In this document: positions 60,131-64,000 of the stretch, piece by piece
How positions within the stretch are numbered: the stretch's first letter is position 1
Layout: each line of letters begins with the position of its first letter
NCBI GenBank assembly: GCA_029718625.1
Contig: CM056376.1
Location: 20,719,091-20,783,090, forward strand
Length of the DNA stretch: 64,000 nt
From: Synaphobranchus kaupii
Taxonomy: Eukaryota; Chordata; Actinopteri; Anguilliformes; Synaphobranchidae
Reading direction: 5' to 3'
The notes under the pieces: generated by a model
What the model saw: the letters and a program-made list of their open reading frames with translations, nothing else
What the model was told of the DNA's origin: nothing
Databases searched by the model: none
Translations under genes and position numbers: made by a program

Positions 60131-60771
60131 CCATTACTGCTACACCTTCCCTGGGGATTCATTGTTTCTTGACATCTGACGGTAAACCAATTTCAAGCTC
60201 CTACACTATATACATATTTACATGCATATGTATATTACCATGCATGTATTAACATTTATATGATATACATGTTCTTTGAAATTTACAAGGTTAACTCATC
60301 ATATTATTTAATATAACAAGCCTTAAGTGCCATTTAATCCACAGACTTATGACTGGTGTTTCTCAAAAGAATATGATGTATAACTTGTTGGGGTATTAGT
60401 GGAGGGAATATTAACTGCAGTAATCTGTGTTTTCCCAGAGGGTGTACATCTAAAGTATTTTAGAAGCGTGCCTGTTGAGAGATCATTCCAGAGCCTCTCG
60501 CCCCCATCACTCCACAACCTAACCCCCATCCCCCCTACCCAACCCCCTGAAGGGGAAGAAAATAAGAAATAAATGGCACAGTGAAACCCGTTTTTTTTTA
60601 TCCTGCTGGGTCTACACATTGGCATCATGTCTTGTTGTCAATTCCTCCACATTGCTTTAGCCTGGCCCACTGTTAATTGCTTATTTACATGCTTCCTCAG
60701 TTTCTGTTTTCACTGCTAAGTTAATGATACTAGCATTTATATAAACAACAAATATGCATCAGCCCTGTCTT
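60131..60771. other. Intergenic right flank of the foldback element
   Basis: No supported feature up to a C14 run at 60,772-60,785. Confidence 0.5.
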
Positions 60772-60825
60772 CCCCCCCCCCCCCCTTAAAATATGCCTTC
60801 ATACTATCAAGCATTGGATCAAATC

Positions 60826-61167
60826 AAATCAAATCAGATTTTATATATAGAGCACATTTCAGGCAGAAAGCAACTCAATGTGCTTTACACAAGCAAATTA
60901 CACAGAAACCATACAACAAAGAAAATAAAAGTAACATAAGTACATTAAAATCAAAGTAATACAATTAAAAAATGTTCTTAATCAAAAGCTGCACTGAAGA
61001 GATATGTTTTCAGTTTTTTCTTAAAACTCTGTACTGATTCCGTATTTCTAAGGTCGACTGGCAGATTATTCCAAAGATGGAGTTGCATTGGATTTTTAAA
61101 AATCAGAACTCTGGATTTTTTAAAATCAGAACTGTGACAAAACCGCTCATGGCCTCTGAAAGACTTG
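60826..61167 (-). mobile_element. Dispersed retroposon fragment
   Basis: AAATCAAATCAAATCAG, then TTTATATATAGAGCACATTT, CAACTCAATGTGCTTTACAC and GACTGGCAGATTATTCCAAA are hallmarks of a very common teleost repeat with a (AATC)n-like tail, here in minus orientation. It is directly abutted by the LINE 3' tail at 61,168. Confidence 0.6.
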
Positions 61168-61742
61168 TTACATTACATTACATTACATTACATTCATTTA
61201 GCAGACGCTTTTATCCAAAGCGACGTACAGTAAGTGCATACAGAGACATCATCAAGATCACTACAGAACAGACAAGACAAAGCACATCCTTCCCATAATG
61301 TAGCAGCTATCCCTAGTAATGAACGTTGACTGTAGTTCACAGTAAGCTGTGGGTAAATCAGCAATACTACACTTCTAATCTAAATACTATTATAAACTAT
61401 AATAAACAGACAGGAAAACACAGGGAACTAGTAAACACAGGGAACTGATATTCCTAGGTTAGAATATCAGTCAAGGTGGAGTCTGAAGAGGTGTGTCTTC
61501 AGGCCTCGACGGAATGCAGGCAGGGTTGGAGTAGAACGTAGGGGAATGGGAAGTTAATTCCAACATTGAGGAGCTAAGGTGGAAAAATTCCGCAGTAGGG
61601 ACGAGCGAGAGCCTTTGACACGGAGGGGGGGAAGTGCCAGTCGCCCTGCTGTAGAAGAGCGAAGTGGTCGAGCATGAACATAGTTTCTGGACTTGTTCAA
61701 TGCAGTTTGAATATTGATAGATCTACAGTTCTTGAACACTGT
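61168..61742 (-). mobile_element. LINE 3' end (L2/CR1-like), minus orientation
   Basis: Tail of TTACA repeats at 61,168-61,194, then TTTAGCAGACGCTTTTATCC, then the UTR and the C-terminal ORF. Same family as 2,879-3,366 but on the other strand. It runs up to the target duplication of the hAT at 61,751. Confidence 0.75.
61467..61742 (-). pseudogene. LINE ORF2 C-terminal fragment with an in-frame stop
   Basis: The minus strand reads HARPLRSSTAGRLALP, then FSTLAPQCWN, and a TAA at 61,554-61,556 where the 3-kb copy has E. The frame then continues LPIPLRS...FRRGLKTHLF to the natural stop at 61,467-61,469. A tryptophan of the WW pair is cysteine here. Inactive, 5'-truncated copy. Confidence 0.7.
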
Positions 61743-61750
61743 TAAAATGT

Positions 61751-62877
61751 TAGGGGTGTCAAGATTCTCCAAATCCGCGATTCGATTTGACTTTCGATTT
61801 TAAGGTCACGATTCGATTCGATTTTCGATTTTTTTTCAGCACTATTTTTTTTTCCAGCACTATAGTCTAACTAATGGCTATGCCATTGTTAGACTATCGA
61901 GTCTTGATTTGTAATGAAAAATACTTGTTTCTCAATAAGTAACTTTTATTTGAATAATAACAATTATAAATAATAACAAAAATATGAGAATATTTAAACA
62001 CACCTAAACAGTTAAGAGCTTTATCAAAACTAGACTCTAGAATAATAAACAGTTGAACATTTACCACGCTATTAACAATTTACACATTGGTTTTATGCCC
62101 TGACAACAGTCATTTACATTTACATTGTCGTCAAGGCAATTAATTCTGCATTAAATGCTTAAATCCAGCGTTCTCCACCACCGAATAGGGTCGCATGTCT
62201 GATGCTACAAACAAGTTGAATTTTGTGGAAGCTTGGCTCTAAATGAGAATGGAAGAGTTGCCTGTGTCAATGTTTTTTTCCCAGTCAAATCTATTTCTTT
62301 GTGATGCCTGCGAATGTGTCCTGCCATATTTGACGTGTTGCCTGAGGTGGCGTATGGTACTCGCGTGTAGCATAGCCGACAAACTGTCGTTTTTTTGTCA
62401 ATGACGCGTTCGTTGTTTATATAACTCACGGGGAAGGCAAACTGTTGCCACACCGGTGACTTGAGGGAAGCAGGAGGATTTTGCAGTTCTGTTTCTCCAT
62501 CTCCGACTCCGGCAGTGGCCATGTGTCGAAAAGTAATGCAGGCTACCGGTAAGCTAACGTTAACTAGCAGCTGTGTCTTCTTTGAAATATCGTTGTTTTT
62601 TTTTCTTCGGACGCACGCCTGCGTGGACGAACAAAATGCAGTGGAAGGCGTCAAGTTTCGTTTTGTCGGAAACGCTTACATTAGAGATGGCCAAGTAGGC
62701 TACTTTTTTTTACATTTTACCCATCACATGAAAGGCTAAGAAGAGCGCGCGGGGGGCGGGGGTGGAGAGAAAAAAAAAAACTTGGAGAATCGCGAACCAG
62801 CTTGTGATTTCGAAGTTCGGAATCGAACGCTCATTTAGATCGATTTTCGATTTCGAATCGGTATCGTGACACCCCTA
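61751..62877 (-). mobile_element. Non-autonomous hAT element, 1,127 bp, carrying an open BED-finger frame
   Basis: Ends TAGGGGTGTCA and TGACACCCCTA, with an exact 8-bp duplication TAAAATGT (61,743-61,750 and 62,878-62,885). Subterminal DNA is dense in CGATTCGATT and TCGATTTTCGATT words, as expected of transposase-binding repeats. The only coding piece is the BED finger on the minus strand. The catalytic RNase-H-like and dimerisation domains are absent. The TAGGG ends resemble those of the 39.15-kb element, but the BED sequences differ, so they are different families. Confidence 0.92.
62205..62522 (-). CDS. Truncated hAT transposase: stand-alone BED zinc finger (105 aa)
   Basis: Starts MATAGVGDGE. 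The frame is also open upstream to an ATG at 62,654; I prefer 62,522 because the BED domain follows at the usual distance. Residues about 23-74 form a BED finger: W25 and F28 are the aromatic signature, C48 and C51 the first zinc pair, GNTSNMAGHI the typical turn, and H69 with H73/H74 the second pair. The tail TLTQATLPFSF is typical of the linker after BED in hAT/ZBED proteins. A full transposase is about 600 residues, so this lacks catalysis. If expressed it would be a DNA-binding protein only, able in principle to compete at hAT ends. No promoter evidence. Confidence 0.7.
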   Translation of the reverse strand: MATAGVGDGETELQNPPASLKSPVWQQFAFPVSYINNERVIDKKTTVCRLCYTRVPYATSGNTSNMAGHIRRHHKEIDLTGKKTLTQATLPFSFRAKLPQNSTCL

Positions 62878-62885
62878 TAAAATGT

Positions 62886-64000
62886 ATTTTATTTTGATGT
62901 CCATGTAAGCCCAATCGTATTTATGTGTCATATTTAGATGTCACCCAGTTGTGCATATTCTGCATTGGCTTCCTGTTAAGTGAGAACAAGGTATTTTGAT
63001 GAATAATCCGCCAATGTTCTGAATCACTCCCATCCACCACTAGATGCATATTCAGACGTCCGTTGGACAAACAGAGGAAAGCGTTTCCTCAAATGTTAAG
63101 CGAGCGATGATGGGGAATTTGCAGAGAGGACGGAGGACATTTAATTTAAGCTGTTCACATCGCACGGGCCTTCCAGCTATAGCGGGAGCTTTCTGATTCA
63201 ATTAAACAGAAGCTCAGAAAGATGCCATGGCCTTCCCAGCATTGGGCTGAGGAAGATGCACAGTGCTTCTGCAGCACTGAAGTAGAAACCTATCAGTGGA
63301 TGTCTACAGGGTCCTTACAACAACCAACATTCCTTATTCGTATCAATTTTCATGGTTATTTTGATATATTTGTGTATCCATTGAAGCTTACATTTCAATG
63401 CCAAAGGTTTTTTTACCTACCACCACCCCCAAACTCCTGCACATATCCACGGAATGTAGAAACAATTTCAACTACAAAAAGCAACCTATTTATATTAAAT
63501 CTTTCTTCAAAAATGAAAACTGAAGCAAGATAAACTCACACTGAAGCTTCTCCCTCATCAGTCATTCTGAAACATTGACAAAATGCAAATATGAATATTA
63601 ATAAATATATTGTATTATTATGAAATCACTTTGTATAGAAGGTAAGAATCCATATTCATAAAAGCAGGGGAGTCAGGCAGAATTTTTTAAAGGGGGCACT
63701 GATGACTATTTTCCCCTAAGAACCATCAAGATTTTAAACTGTTTTTTTTTTTAAATAGATAATAGATTTCTCACAAAACATGATACTCAGACTATGCAGC
63801 AGATAGTTAAGTATGTGTAACAGCTTTTTAAAATAAAAAAATAAATAAAATAAATACATCCATATAGGCCATCAAACTATTGTAAATGGGTGATCTAGCA
63901 GAGAGGGCAGTTTGACTCGATTAAATTTTCACCTGTCATATGAAATCTGACTGCTTGACAGTTCTATACAGTGCCTTAATGGACTTGCAATGAGGCAGTA
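62886..64000. other. Intergenic, nothing recognised
   Basis: Low-copy sequence. The 103-codon open frame at 63,222-63,533 has no recognised domain. Confidence 0.5.

Overview
The window looks like teleost fish nuclear DNA. The evidence is AT-rich sequence without operons, long microsatellites, poly-C/poly-G runs, and many teleost-type repeats: palindromic Tc1/mariner-like MITEs, hAT elements with BED-finger exons, LINE 3' ends with ATGTA tails, a tRNA-type SINE and a solo LTR. I could not support any host protein-coding exon. Most open frames are short and match nothing I know, so I read the window as a gene desert or a very large intron. I cannot name the species.

Layout. 0-38 kb is mostly low-copy sequence with scattered small elements: a TIR element at 0.4-0.9 kb, a mariner-type inverted repeat at 1.1-1.4 kb, a LINE 3' end at 2.9-3.4 kb, a 282-bp MITE at 7.6 kb, a 1.1-kb palindrome at 18.1-19.2 kb, a 0.4-kb palindrome at 19.3-19.7 kb, a hAT MITE with target-site duplication (TSD) at 26.6 kb, and a palindromic MITE at 30.9-31.3 kb whose centre holds a copy of nearby flanking DNA. 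38-63 kb is much denser: a 1.46-kb hAT relic (39.15-40.61 kb), a 1.48-kb solo LTR with TSD (44.29-45.77 kb), a SINE with a 15-bp TSD (46.63-47.03 kb), a very large foldback element (47.61-60.12 kb), LINE fragments, and a second hAT with an open BED zinc-finger frame (61.75-62.88 kb).

The main discovery candidate is the ~12.5-kb foldback element. Its ends are inverted copies flanked by an identical TTTTCT (ATTTTCT if one more base is counted). The inverted arms are about 2.4 kb with interruptions, and parts of them are palindromic themselves. Inside the left arm lies a 2.8-kb array of about 27 units of 91/97 bp, organised in a ~1,210-bp higher-order repeat whose copies are almost identical. 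The element is saturated with the palindrome GATATC. It repeats a module of two inverted octamer sites (ATGCAAAT) around a CCAAT box, and it carries four CTCF-like motifs. It has no recognisable transposase. I cannot assign it to a known superfamily.
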